A DNA stretch of 64,000 nt from contig CP042279.1 in assembly GCA_007858575.1 (NCBI GenBank), positions 868,001 through 932,000 of the forward strand, given 5' to 3'. Within the stretch, counting starts at the first letter, position 1, and every line of letters begins with the position of its first letter. Source of the DNA: Streptomyces sp. WAC08241 (GTDB lineage: Bacteria; Actinomycetota; Actinomycetes; Streptomycetales; Streptomycetaceae). The position numbers and the translations under genes are program-made. Shown here one piece after another: positions 42,285 through 52,922 of this stretch. The notes beneath the pieces were generated by a model. The model was not told where the DNA came from and made no database searches. It saw only the letters and a program-made list of their open reading frames with translations.

Positions 42285-43973
42285 ATGACGTCCACGGTGC
42301 CCAACGCCGTCCAGCACACCGACGCGCAGCCGCCGATCACCATGTTCGGTCCGGACTTCCCGTACGCCTACGACGACTTCCTGGCCCACCCGGCCGGGCT
42401 CGGCCAGATACCGGCGACCGAGCACGGCACCGAGGTCGCGGTCATCGGCGGCGGCCTGTCCGGGATCATCGCCGCGTACGAGCTGATGAAGATGGGCCTC
42501 AAGCCCGTCGTCTACGAGGCCGACAAGATCGGCGGCCGGCTGCGGACCGTCGGCTTCGAGGGCTGCGACGACTCGCTGACTGCCGAGATGGGCGCCATGC
42601 GCTTCCCGCCCTCGTCGACCGCGCTCCAGCACTACATCGACCTGGTCGGCCTGGAGACCACGCCCTTCCCGAACCCGTTTCCCCGGCCACCCCGTCGACC
42701 GTGGTGGACCTCAAGGGCGAGTCGCACTACGCCGAGACCATCGACGACCTGCCGCAGGTCTACCGCGACGTCGCCGCCGCCTGGGGCAAGTGCCTCGAAG
42801 AGGGCGCCGACTTCTCCGACATGAACACCGCGATGCGCGAGCGGGACGTCCCGCGCATCCGCGAGATCTGGGCGCAGCTCGTCGAGAAGCTCGACAACCA
42901 GACCTTCTACGGCTTCCTCTGCGAGTCCGAGGCCTTCAAGTCCTTCCGGCACCGCGAGATCTTCGGCCAGGTCGGCTTCGGCACCGGCGGCTGGGACACC
43001 GACTTCCCCAACTCCATCCTGGAGATCCTCCGCGTCGTCTACACCGAGGCCGACGACCACCACCGCGGCATCGTCGGCGGCTCGCAGCAGCTCCCGCTGC
43101 GCCTGTGGGAGCGCGAGCCGAGAAGATCGTCCACTGGGCGCAGGGCACCTCCCTCGCCTCCCTGCACGGCGGCGACCCGAAGCCGGCCGTGACCCGGCTG
43201 AACCGGACCGCGGGCAACCGGATCACGGTCACCGACGCCTCCGGCGACATCCGCACCTACCGGGCGGCGGTCTTCACCGCCCAGTCCTGGATGCTGCTCT
43301 CCAAGATCGCCTGCGACGACTCGCTCTTCCCGATCGACCACTGGACGGCGATCGAGCGCACCCACTACATGGAGAGCTCGAAGCTGTTCGTGCCGGTGGA
43401 CAGGCCGTTCTGGCTGGACAAGGACGAGGACACCGGCCGTGACGTCATGTCGATGACGCTGACCGACCGGATGACCCGCGGCACCTACCTCTGGACGACG
43501 GCCCGGACAGGCCGGCCACGATCTGCCTCTCGTACACCTGGTGCGACGACAGCCTGAAGTGGCTGCCGCTGTCCGCGAACGAGCGGATGGAGGTCATGCT
43601 GAAGTCGCTCGGCGAGATCTACCCGAAGGTCGACATCCGGAAGCACATCATCGGCAACCCGGTGACGGTCTCCTGGGAGAACGAGCCCTACTTCATGGGC
43701 GCCTTCAAGGCGAACCTGCCGGGCCACTACCGCTACCAGCGGCGCCTGTTCACGCACTTCATGCAGGACCGGCTGCCCGAGGACAAGCGCGGCATCTTCC
43801 TCGCCGGCGACGACATCTCCTGGACGGCCGGCTGGGCCGAGGGCGCGGTGCAGACGGCGCTCAACGCGGTCTGGGGCGTGATGCACCACCTCGGCGGCTC
43901 CACCGACGCCACCAACCCGGGCCCGGGCGACGTCTACGAGGAGATCGCCCCGGTCGAGCTGCCGGAGGACTGA
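42285..43973 (+). CDS. Flavin amino-acid 2-monooxygenase (DavB-like; Lys or Arg)
   Basis: About 563 residues, a flavin amine-oxidase fold. The FAD motif is VAVIGGGLSGIIAAYELMKM, then VYEADKIGGRLR and EMGAMRFPPSSTAL. The whole length resembles Pseudomonas lysine 2-monooxygenase DavB as I recall it: FGPDFPYAYDDFLAHPAGLG, FGQVGFGTGGWDTDFPNS, SMTLTDRMTRGTYL and GIFLAGDDISWTAGWAEGAV. Such enzymes turn the amino acid, with O2, into the amide, CO2 and water. An arginine-specific relative is known biochemically from S. griseus, so the substrate is open. Indels occur near 42681, 43120 and 43502. Confidence 0.9.
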
Positions 43974-44004
43974 GCCGTACGGTTCGGGGGCCGGCCGGGG
44001 AGGT

Positions 44005-44711
44005 TCAGGGCCCGGCCAGGGGCGTGAGCAGCATCCGTCCCACCAGGCCCACCGACCGGTCGAGGCGCTCCGTGAACTCCCCGGCCAGCTCGGGGAGGCC
44101 GCGCAGTTGCCAGAGCGAGCGCGCCGCCAGCCAGGCCCCGTCCCTGGCCCGGTCCAGGCTCCAGCAGCCGAGCAGATGGGTGAGCGGGTCCGCGAGCTCC
44201 AGGAGGTCCGGGCCCGGCATCAGCTCCTCCCGGATGCGCTCCTCCAGGAGGACTAGGACGTCCCCGACCCGGTCGAACTCGTCCTCCAGGTCGACGGGGG
44301 CGCACTCCAGGTCTCGGCAGGCGTCCACGACGGCGAGCGCCAGGTCGTGGCCGATGTGGGCGTTGATCCCGGCGAGCGCGAACTGCAGCGGGCGCACGCC
44401 GGGGTGGCGCCGGTAGTGGAAGAGGGCCGCCAGCAGGCGGGCGCCGGGCCGCCGGTGGCGAGGGCGTCGACCGCCGCGAGGTACCGCTCGGCGAACCGCA
44501 CGTCGAGCGTGGCGGCGGCCCGCCGGTCCTCGAAGGCACCCGCTGCGAGGGCGTGGCCGATCTCCTCGGTGACGGTCAGGTAGACCCGGTTGAAGACGGC
44601 GACCCCGTCGGCCGGATGCCAGGCCGAGCGGAGCGCCCGCATCCGGTCCACCACGGGGTCGACCGCCAGGAAGGGTCCGAGTTGCTGCCCGAGCTGCTGG
44701 GTCTGCGCCAT
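44005..44711 (-). CDS. DUF5995-like protein, unknown function
   Basis: About 236 residues, all-helical in appearance. Recognisable blocks are ADGVAVFNRVYLTVTEEIGH, FHYRRHPGVRPLQFALAGIN and AHIGHDLALAVVDAC. I associate these with a Streptomyces family of unknown function (DUF5995). Paired His residues in HYRRHP and INAHIGHD could bind metal, which is inference. One base is lost near 44447. It is convergent with the monooxygenase gene and lies downstream of the uracil permease on the same strand. Confidence 0.75.
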
Positions 44712-44781
44712 GGGGCAGGCTCCCAGCCGCCGGGCCCGCGGGGAGCCTTCCGGGCCCGGCTTCCCAGAACGGGCGAATCCC

Positions 44782-46176
44782 TCAGCTCTTCGCCCCGTCG
44801 TCCGTGCCGCTCTCGTACGAGCTGGTGCCGGAGTCCAGGAGCGGTTCCTGCTCCTTGAGGTGGGCCGGGGCGAAGGCCCGCAGCACGTGGTAGCCGGTGA
44901 TGACGACGATCGTGCCGAGCGCGATGCCGCCCAGCTCGAAGGTGTCGGTGAAGGTCAGCTTCACGCCGCCGACGCCGATGATGATGCCGGCGGCGGCCGG
45001 GACCAGGTTCAGCGGGTTGCGCAGGTCGACCCCGGCGTTGATCCAGATCTGGGCGCCGAGCAGGCCGATCATGCCGTACAGGATGACGGTGATGCCGCCG
45101 AGGACGCCGCCGGGGACGGCGGCGACGACCGCGCCGAACTTCGGGCAGAGGCCGAAGAGCAGCGCGAAGCCGGCCGCCGCCCAGTAGGCGGCGGTCGAGT
45201 AGACGCGGGTGGCGGCCATGACGCCGATGTTCTCGGAGTACGTGGTGTTCGGCGGGCCGCCCACGGCGGTCGACAGCATCGAGGCGGCGCCGTCGGCGGC
45301 GATGGCGGTGCCGAGCTTGTCGTCCAGGTTGTCCCCGGTCATCTCGCCGACGGCCTTGACGTGTCCGGCGTTCTCGGCGATCAGGGCGATGACCACGGGC
45401 AGCGCGACCAGGATCGCGGACCACTCGAAGGCGGGGCCGTGGAAGGAGGGCAGGCCGATCCAGTCGGCCTTCGAGACGCCGGAGAGGTCGAGCCGCCAGT
45501 GGTCGGTGACCTGCCCGGACGGGGACATCGAGTGGATCTTGCCGAAGGTCAGGTCGAGCACCCAGGACAGGGCGTAGCCGAAGACCAGGCCGAGGAAGAT
45601 CGCGATCCGGGACCAGAAGCCGCGCAGGCAGACCACGGCCAGCCCCGTGAACAGCATCACCAGGAGCGCCGTCCACTGGTCCTGCGGCCAGTACGTGGCC
45701 GCGGTGACCGGGGCCAGGTTGAAGCCGATCAGCATGACGACGGCGCCGGTCACGATCGGGGGCATCGCCGCGTGGATGATCCGCGCGCCGAACCTCCGCA
45801 CCGCGAGGCCCGCGAGGAAGAGCACGGCGCCGACGACGAGGACCGCGCCGGTCACGGTGGCGCTGGTGCCGCCGGAGGCCTGGATGGCGGCGGCGACGCC
45901 GACGAAGGAGAGCGAGCAGCCCAGGTAGGACGGGACCGTGCCCCGGGTCGCCAGGAGGAAGATCGCGGTCGCGACGCCGGACATCATGATCGCGAGGTTC
46001 GGGTCCAGGCCCATGAGGACCGGGGCCACGAAGGACGCGCCGAACATCGCGACCACGTGCTGGGCGCCGAGTCCGACGGTCCGGGGCCAGGAGAGCCGCT
46101 CGTCCGGGCGGACGACGGCCCCCGGAGCGGGTGTTCTCCCGTCCCCGTGCAGGGTCCAGCGCACGCCGAGGTTCAT
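44782..46176 (-). CDS. Uracil/xanthine permease (NCS2 family)
   Basis: Intact 464-residue membrane protein with about 14 predicted helices. It shows the NCS2 hallmarks LGAQHVVAMFGASFVAPVLM (with the QH motif), ALIAENAGHVKAVGEMTG (conserved Glu and His) and PNTTYSENIGVMAATRVYS. It resembles UraA-type uracil:proton symporters. ATG 46176 begins NLGVRWTLHGDG. It may return uracil to the salvage route that includes PyrR's phosphoribosyltransferase activity, but is far from the pyr operon. Confidence 0.92.
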   Translation of the reverse strand: MNLGVRWTLHGDGRTPAPGAVVRPDERLSWPRTVGLGAQHVVAMFGASFVAPVLMGLDPNLAIMMSGVATAIFLLATRGTVPSYLGCSLSFVGVAAAIQASGGTSATVTGAVLVVGAVLFLAGLAVRRFGARIIHAAMPPIVTGAVVMLIGFNLAPVTAATYWPQDQWTALLVMLFTGLAVVCLRGFWSRIAIFLGLVFGYALSWVLDLTFGKIHSMSPSGQVTDHWRLDLSGVSKADWIGLPSFHGPAFEWSAILVALPVVIALIAENAGHVKAVGEMTGDNLDDKLGTAIAADGAASMLSTAVGGPPNTTYSENIGVMAATRVYSTAAYWAAAGFALLFGLCPKFGAVVAAVPGGVLGGITVILYGMIGLLGAQIWINAGVDLRNPLNLVPAAAGIIIGVGGVKLTFTDTFELGGIALGTIVVITGYHVLRAFAPAHLKEQEPLLDSGTSSYESGTDDGAKS

Positions 46177-46298
46177 GAGGTCGCTCCCGTTCTCCGGTTC
46201 CGGCGGTCGCGTCGGGACCGCAAAAGATCAGCCACATGGTATGCGCGGTCACCGGCCGGGGACGCCCGGGAGGACGGCGCCCCGGCGGGTGACCGCCG

Positions 46299-47516
46299 TT
46301 ACGCGGCCGGGCCCCCGCTCCCGGCGGGGACGCCGTCGGCCGGGGCGCCGCCGGGACCTTCGTGTCGGCGCTCCGGAGCACGCCCGCGCCCACCACCAGA
46401 CCGAACGCGAGCAGCGTGACCAGGCCGAAGGAGAAGACGAGCGAGGTCGCGTCGGCGATGCCGCCGATCGCGGAGGGGCGATCAGACCCGAGGTGTACGT
46501 GATGGTGGCGACGCCCGCGATGGCCTGGCTGGGGTTCGGGCCGCTGCGTCCGGCCGCCGCGAAGGCCAGCGGGACGACGACCGCGACCCCGAGCCCGATG
46601 AGACCGAATCCGGCCAGGGCGACGGCCGCGTGCGGGGCGAGGACGACCAGGAGGCCGCCGAGGGTGGCGACGGCGCCTCCGACCCGTACCGTACGGACCG
46701 CGCCGAAGCGGTCCACCACCCGGTCGCCGACCAGCCGGGCCACGGCCATCGTCAGGGCGAAGGCGGTCGTCGAGGCGGCCGCGAGCCCGGCCGAGGTGCC
46801 CAGCTCGTCGCGGAGGTAGACGGCCGACCAGTCGAGGCTGGCGCCCTCCGCGAACACCCCGCAGAAGCCGATGGCGCCGATGACGAGCGCGGACTTCGGC
46901 GGCAGCGAAGCGCGGCGGCGCCTCCTCCTCCGGGTGCTGCGCACGTCCAGGACGCCCTGGCAGAAGACCAGGCCGAGGACGGTGAGGACGAGGGCCGCGA
47001 CCAGGTGGTGCAGCCGGGCGTCGCCGCCGAGGTGGGCGGCGACCGTGCCGGCGGCGGAGCCGATCAGGGCGCCCACGCTCCACATGCCGTGCAGGCTCGA
47101 CATGATGGAGCGGCCGAGCCGGTTCTCGGTCTCGACGCCCAGCGCGTTCATCGCCACGTCGGACATGCCGGCGGTCGCGCCGTACACGAAGAGCGCGCCG
47201 CACAGCCCCCAGACGTTCGGGGCGAGCGAGGGCAGGATCAGGGACAGGGTCCACAGGGCGAGCAGGCCGCGCAGCGCGGTGCGGGCGCCGAAGCGGTGGG
47301 AGACCGACCCGGCGAGCGGCATCGCGAGCGAGGCGCCGAGCGCGGGAAGGCGAGCGCGAGCCCGAGCTGTCCGGCGCTGACGCCCGCGTGCTCCTGGATC
47401 CAGGGGATGCGGGTGGCGAAGCTGCCGGTCACCGCGCCGTGGACGCAGAAGACGGCGGCGACGGCGAAGCGCGCCCGCCGCAGGCGTTCGGTGGTGGTGA
47501 CGGTCTCCGCCGCCAT
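46299..47516 (-). CDS. Major facilitator superfamily transporter
   Basis: About 400 residues, 12 predicted helices. It begins AAETVTTTERLRRARFAVAA, then PWIQEHAGVSAGQLGLALAF, the MFS loop MPLAGSVSHRFGART, and GMSDVAMNALGVETENRLGR. This subgroup resembles sugar- and nucleoside-type efflux/uptake MFS proteins; substrate unknown. ATG 47516 is the start. Indels lie near 47345 and 46478. The C-terminus is uncertain; a TAA at 46299 is reached after one more shift. It is divergent from a ROK regulator, which probably controls it. Confidence 0.85.
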
Positions 47517-47617
47517 GGGCCCTCCCGGGGTCGTGGTCCGCCGCCGTCGCGGCGCGTCGCTGTCGTGGTGTCTCGTCGTCGTGGTGGTCCACCACCGTCG
47601 TGGCGTGCCGCGTAAAC

Positions 47618-47638
47618 TATCAGGAACCCTGCCTGATA
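47618..47638. promoter_or_regulatory. TATCAGG palindrome between MFS and ROK genes
   Basis: TATCAGG (47618-47624) and CCTGATA (47632-47638) form a perfect inverted repeat with a seven-base spacer in the 174-base divergent intergenic region. This is the likely operator of the ROK-family regulator. Confidence 0.6.
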
Positions 47639-47690
47639 AATAGTCCGCGAGGCGGAGTCCCGCCCCGGGAACGTCTGAGAGGATCGCCGC

Positions 47691-48807
47691 ATGGCCGCAT
47701 CCCCGAGCACCGCACGGGCCATCAACGACCGGCTCGCCCTGCGACTGCTCCAGGACGAGGGCCCGTTGACGGCCGCTCAGCTCAAGACGCTCACCGGACT
47801 CTCCCGCCCGACCGTCGCCGACCTCGTCGAGCGGCTCCGGGGCTCCGGGCTCGTCCACGTAGTCGGCGAGGCCGGGGCCGAGCGCCGGGGTCCCAACGCC
47901 AAGCTGTACGGGATCGTCGCGGGCCGCGCCCACCTCGCCGCCCTCGACGTGCGCACCCGCTCGGTCTCCGTCACCGTCGCCGACCTGCTCGGCACCACGC
48001 TCGCCGAGGCCTCCGCGCCCGTCGGCGACGACGGCGGCACGGGACCCGCGGTGGAGAAGGCCGTCGCCCTCCTGGAGCGGACCGTGAAGGAGGCCGGCGT
48101 CGACGCGCCGCACAGCGTCGCGGTCGGCGCCCCGGGCTCATCGAACCGGTCACCGGCGAACTCCGGGACTCCACCGGGCTGCCCGCCTGGCACCGGCGGC
48201 TCGTCGCCGTCCTCCAGGAACGGCTCCCGCGCGCGTGCTCGTGGAGAACGAGACCAACCTCGCCGCCCTCGCGGAGCTGCGGGAGGGCGCGGCCCGCGAC
48301 CGCGAGGACTTCGTCCTGCTCTGGCTCGGCCAGGGGTGGGCGCCGCCGTGGTCCTCGACGGACGACTGCGCCGGGGGCCTCGGGCGGCGCGGGCGAGATC
48401 GGCTTCCTGCCGGTGCCCGGCGCCACCGGCCTCCCTCGGCCACCGGTTGCGACGGCGGCTTCCACGAACTGGCCTGCACCGCCGCCGTCGAGGCGCTCGC
48501 CCGGGAGCACGGCCTGGCCCCGGGGCGCGCTCGCCTCCGGCCACGAACCCTTCCTGGACGCCTCGCCCGCCGCCTCGCCGTCGGCGCGGCGGCCGTGGCC
48601 TCGGTCCTCGACCCCGGCTGCGTGGTCCTGGGCGGCGAGACCGGCCACAGCGGCGGCGCGGACCTGGCGGCCCGGGTGGAGGCGGAGCTCGCCGCCCTCT
48701 CGCCGCTGCGCACCGAGGTCAGGGCCACCGCCCTCGGCGACGCGGCCGTCCTGCGCGGCGCCCTCCTCACGGCCCGGGACGCGGCCCAGGAGGACCTGTT
48801 CCCGTAA
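47691..48807 (+). CDS. ROK-family transcriptional regulator
   Basis: About 373 residues. An N-terminal winged HTH (LLQDEGPLTAAQLKTLTGLS, then RPTVADLVERLRGSGLV) precedes a ROK sugar-kinase-like domain: VGAPGLIEPVTG, VLVENETNLAALAELREG and GGAGEIGFLP. The usual zinc-binding Cys/His cluster of ROK proteins (CXCGXXGC) is not visible; the region reads GCDGGFHELACT. Breaks are frequent (about 48139, 48232, 48338, 48370, 48432, 48525 and 48566). It is divergent from the MFS transporter. Confidence 0.85.
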
Positions 48808-48835
48808 GGCTTCCCGTGCCCTCCGGGAAACGCCA

Positions 48836-48870
48836 CCGCGCCGCGCCCCGGACAGGGAAGCGCGGCGCGG
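48836..48870. terminator. Terminator between ROK gene and chitinase
   Basis: CCGCGCCGCG (48836-48845) pairs perfectly with CGCGGCGCGG (48861-48870) between two convergent genes. Confidence 0.7.
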
Positions 48871-48932
48871 CGGGTGCCCGGCGACGGCAAGGGCCGTGAG
48901 TCTCCGCCGCCGGGGGTCCTTCGGGGCGGGGA

Positions 48933-51306
48933 TCAGCAGGGACCGAGGTCCTGCCAGACGCCCCACTCGCCGGTCGTGCCCGGGGCCTCGTTCTGCGTCC
49001 ACCACTTGGCCTTGTACTTGCGGCCGTTGTGGGAGACCTCGTTGCCCGCGTTGTAGATCTGGCCGGCCACGTACGCCGGGCGGCGCAGCCCGTGGGAGGC
49101 GTCGTCGGCGGGGTCGTCGGAGGCGTGGTCGGGGGCGTCGTCGGCGGGGTGGTGGGCGGCGTGGTCGGGGAGTGGTCGGCGGGGTGGTGGTGCCCGGCTC
49201 CACGACCGTCGTGCCGCGCGCCAGGTCACCGGCGAGGGCGTACGTCGTGCCGTTGATGTTCACCGTCCAGTTGGAGGGGTGGACACCGGCAGGTAGTAGT
49301 TGAACGACAGGTCGACCGTCGCGCCCGGGGCCAGCGACTGCCAGGCCGGGAGCTTCAGCGAGACGCGGTGGAAGTCGCCCTTCAGACCGCCCACGTTCGA
49401 GCCCGTGTGGTCGCTGCTGACGACCTTCGTGCCGAAGCCGGACTGGTCGGAGGCGTTGCTCGGCGCCGAGGTGCCGTAGTCGAACTGGAACTCGGTGCCG
49501 CCCGGCAGGGTGGTGTTGGTCCGGTTGGTGATCTTGACCTTGGGCGTGATCGGGTAGTTGGAGTCGCCGAGCTTGAACTCGGTGAACGCCGTCTCGATGT
49601 TCACGGCCTGGGTCGGCAGCGCCTTGTTGGACTTCTTCGCGCCGTACGGGGTGGCCGACTTGAACTTGTCGTACATCAGCGAGGTGAGCGTGGAGCCCAT
49701 CTCGTACTGGCCCTTGGCGGCGTTCCAGGCGTAGTCGCCGGCCATCTCCCAGACCATGGTGCCGCCGATGCCGCGGTTCACCACGTAGTCCGCCTTCGCG
49801 GCCACCGACTGCTCGTCCTCGGTGGAGAGGAAGACCTTCTTCTGCGCGTTCCACAGCCACGGAGCGACCAGGGTCGCGTCGTACTTGCGGACGTAGGTGC
49901 CGGTGAGCCGGGTGTTCGCGGGGAAGCCGTACTTCGTGACGTAGTCGCCGACGATCCCCTTCTCCAGGTTCTTGGCGTGCCACATCGGGTTGGAGCCGGC
50001 GGGCGACTCCTTGCCCGCGGTGTCCTTGTCGTGCCAGAGGTTGTCGATGCCCTCGGCGCCGTCGCCGCACTTGGTCAGGCCCGCGCCGGCCGGGCAGGTG
50101 GCCGCGGTGGCCTTGCCCCAGAGGCCGTCGGTGCCGCCCTGCACGTTCTTGTGGCCGCGGGTGTAGTAGGGCAGGCCGATGTTGATGCGGCCGGCCGGCA
50201 TCGAGCCGCGGAAGTAGTGGTACGCCCAGTCGGTGTTGAGGTAGCCGATGTTGCCGTACTGCTGGCTGCCGTAGACGTTGGCGGCGGCGAGCTCGCCGTC
50301 CTTGCCGTCGTCGAAGAGGGAGGCGTTCGGACCGACGTACTCGTTCCAGGCGCCGTGCAGGTCGTACGACATGATGTTGACGTAGTCCAGGTACTTCTGG
50401 ACCTGGAAGGTCTCCATGCCGCGCAGCAGGTAGCCGGAGGAGGGGCGGCGACGGTCAGCAGGTAGTGCTTGCCGTCGGTGGCGCCGGCCCGGTCCAGCTT
50501 CTCGCGCAGGGACTTCATGAGGGCCGCGTAGCCCTGCACGAGACCGGCGCGGCGCGCGTTGGCGAGCTGCCAGTCGAGCGGGTTGCCCGCGTCCTTCATC
50601 GTGGTCGGGTACTCGTAGTCGATGTCGACGCCGTTGAAACCGTACTTGCGGATGAAGTCGACGGCCGAGGTCGCGAAGGTGTCGATCCCGGCCTGGTTGA
50701 CCGAACCGTCGGCGTTGGTGGCCATCGAGTAGAAGCCGCCGGAGTTCACCCGGTCGCCGTTGTCCGCGAAGTAGCCGCCGGTCTCCGCCCAGCCGCCGAC
50801 CGAGATCAGCGTCTTGACGTTCGGGTGCTGCTTCTTGAACTTGTTGAGCAGGTTGAAGTGGCCCTTGTAGGCGAAGCCGGGGTCCATCTCGGCGCCGGCG
50901 ACACCGGGCCAGGTCATCCCGGTGGCCGCGTTGTCCGGACCGTCCGTGCCCACGGAGAGCTTGTTGGCCCCGTCGACGTGCCCGAAGGCGTAGTTGATGT
51001 GGGTGACCTTCTCCCACGGGATGTCCTTGGCGAGGTACGAGGGCTCGCCGTTCTTGCCGGTGCGCCAGCCCGTGAAGTAGCCGATGACCCGGCGCTGGTG
51101 GTCCGCGCCCATCTTCTCGCGGCCCTCGGCGTCGTAGACCGAGCAGTACGGGACGTCGACGCCGGGCGTCTTGTAGAGGCCGTCGGGGCGACAGGACTCG
51201 TTGTCGGCCGCGTACGAGACGCCGCCGGAGAGCGAGCTGAGCAGGAGCCCGGCGACGGCCGCGCCGGACGCGAGCAGCGAGGCTCTCTTCGTCGTGGGGA
51301 CAACAC
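48933..51306 (-). CDS. Secreted GH18 chitinase with C-terminal chitin-binding module
   Basis: About 790 residues. The signal peptide is [20 protein letters not shown]. The catalytic GH18 barrel has [10 protein letters not shown], the DxxDxDxE motif in [12 protein letters not shown], and [18 protein letters not shown]-like beta domain follows ([19 protein letters not shown]), then a Thr/Pro repeat linker (encoded at 49090-49195), and a C-terminal CBM5/12-type module ([20 protein letters not shown]). GTG 51306 is chosen because AGGAGGAA at 51312-51319 precedes it; ATG 51340 lies upstream of that site. A shift just after the start and others near 50445, 49278 and 49175 are present. Confidence 0.9.
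49090..49195. repeat. Degenerate repeats coding the Thr/Pro linker of the chitinase
   Basis: Repeated GTCGTCGGCGGGGTSGT-like units encode the Thr-Thr-Pro-Pro linker on the minus strand. At least one frame shift falls inside, as expected for a repeat tract. Confidence 0.7.
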
Positions 51307-51412
51307 GATCGGTTCCTCCTGGGGAGGTGATGGAACACAACGAACAAGGGGTGGGTCGTGTTGGGCCCGTGGAGGCGCACCCCGGCGGACCGTTACCTCG
51401 GAGGTGACACGG

Positions 51413-51441
51413 AGATTAAGAGGACTAGACCAGTGCGTCAA
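51413..51441 (-). promoter_or_regulatory. Chitinase promoter
   Basis: On the minus strand TTGACG (51436-51441) and TAATCT (51413-51418) are separated by exactly 17 bases, about 110 bases upstream of the start codon. Confidence 0.7.
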
Positions 51442-51454
51442 TAGGTCTGGACCA
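51422..51454 (-). promoter_or_regulatory. Chitinase direct repeats / DasR-type (dre) sites
   Basis: Minus strand TGGTCCAGACCT (51443-51454) and CTGGTCTAGTCC (51422-51433) flank the -35. They match the 12-base direct repeat of Streptomyces chitinase promoters and the DasR site core TGGTCTAGACCA, indicating control by N-acetylglucosamine. Confidence 0.7.
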
Positions 51455-51548
51455 AAGAAGGGCGATGTGGGATCCTGTGAGCCAGCCCACAGGTCCTCGG
51501 CCGCACCGCCGTTCGCGGTCGTGGCACACTGGCCCTGTATCAGCAGCA

Positions 51549-51674
51549 GCGCACTCCGGGGTCGGTGTAATTCCGAACCGGCGGTATAGTCCGCGACCCG
51601 TCCGCAGCCAGCGGCCGGTTGACCAGGTGAGATTCCTGGACCGACGGTGAAAGTCCGGATGGGAGGCAGTGCGC
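51549..51674 (+). promoter_or_regulatory. FMN riboswitch (RFN element)
   Basis: The conserved RFN blocks occur in order: CTCCGGGGTCGGTGTAATTC, GAACCGGCGGTATAGTCCGC, the GGTGAGATTCCTGGACCGAC segment and GGTGAAAGTCCGGATGGGAG. The closing stem is GCGCACT/AGTGCGC. It precedes the riboflavin operon. Confidence 0.93.
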
Positions 51675-51789
51675 GGCGGGTGACCCTCTTCCGGAGGTGT
51701 GCCGGCCGTACGTCCGCTGTCCGCCGTTTCCGTCGGCGGGCCGGGACCTTCGGCCTCGGCGTACCCCGTGCGAGGCGTCCTTCCCGCTC

Positions 51790-51806
51790 CCTGTCGTTCC
51801 GACAGG
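51790..51806 (+). promoter_or_regulatory. Hairpin in the riboswitch expression region
   Basis: CCTGTCG (51790-51796) pairs with CGACAGG (51800-51806), extendable by CTCC/GGAG. It lies 26 bases before the ribD Shine-Dalgarno AGGAGG (51832-51837) and may be part of the expression platform. Confidence 0.5.
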
Positions 51807-51842
51807 CCCCGGAGTCCGTGCCCGAAGAGGCAGGAGGACCCG

Positions 51843-52920
51843 GTGGACCGGCAGGCCGACACCACCGCCATGCGACGCGCCGTCGAGCTCGCCGCCCGCG
51901 CGCTCGGCGCCACCAGCCCCAACCCCGTCGTCGGCTGCGTCATCACCGACGCCTCCGGACACCGGGTCGGAGAGGGCCACCACCGGCGCGCCGGCGGCCC
52001 GCACGCCGAGGTCCACGCCCTGCGCGAGGCCGGCGTCCTCGCCCGCGGCGGCACCGCCTACGTCACCCTCGAACCCTGCGACCACACCGGCCGCACCGGA
52101 CCCTGCTCCCAGGCCCTGATCGAGGCCGGGATCAGCCGCGTCGTCTACGCGGTCGGCGACCCGAACCCGCAGGCCACCGGCGGCGCCGACACCCTGCGCG
52201 CGGCCGGCGTCGAGGTCGAACGGGGCTCCTGGAGGACGAGGCCGAGGCCGTCAACATCGCCTGGCTCACCTCCGTGCGCAACGGCCGCCCCTTCGTCCGC
52301 TGGAAGTACGCCGCCACCCTCGACGGCCGGACCGCCGCCGCCGACGGCACCTCCCGCTGGATCACCTCCCCGAGGCCCGCGCCGACGTCCACCGACTGCG
52401 CGCCGAGGCCGACGCGGTCCTGGCGGGCGGCGGCACCCTGCGGGCCGACGACCCGCACCTCGCCGTCCGGGGGATCGAGGGCGCGGTCCAGCCCCTGCGG
52501 GTCGTCCTCGACACCCACGCCACGATCCTGCCGACCGCCCGCGTCCTCGACGGCGCCGCGCCCACCCTGGTCGTCGTCGGCGAGGACGCCGACACCCGGC
52601 ACCTGCCCGACGCCGAACTGCTCCGGCTGCCCCCGCGCGACGGACGGATCGGCGTCCACGACCTGCTCGCCGCGCTCCACGCCCGGGGCGTGCGCTCGGT
52701 CCTCCTCGAAGGCGGCCCCACCCTCGCGGGCTCCTTCGTCGCCGCGGGCGCCGTCGACCAGGTCGTCGGCTACCTCGCCCTCGTCCTCCTCGGCGACGGC
52801 CCGCAGGTCCTCGCCGGGGCGGGAATCGGCACCATCGCCGAAGCGTTGCGGCTCGACATCACCGAGACCGTCCGCATCGGACCCGACCTCCGCATCACCG
52901 CCACCCTCAAGGGAGCCTGA
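51843..52920 (+). CDS. ribD: Riboflavin biosynthesis deaminase/reductase RibD
   Basis: Bifunctional enzyme: the N-terminal zinc deaminase has GPHAEVHAL (HAE) and [14 protein letters not shown]; the C-terminal reductase has [32 protein letters not shown] and [14 protein letters not shown]. About 360 residues. GTG 51843 follows AGGAGG by five bases. Indels occur near 52229 and 52370. It is the first gene after the FMN riboswitch, and ribE begins three bases after the stop. Confidence 0.95.
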
Positions 52921-52922
52921 CC

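Noticed and set aside
49090..49195. CRISPR-like repeat array
   Set aside because: Units are short, degenerate and without spacers; they encode the Thr/Pro linker of the chitinase.
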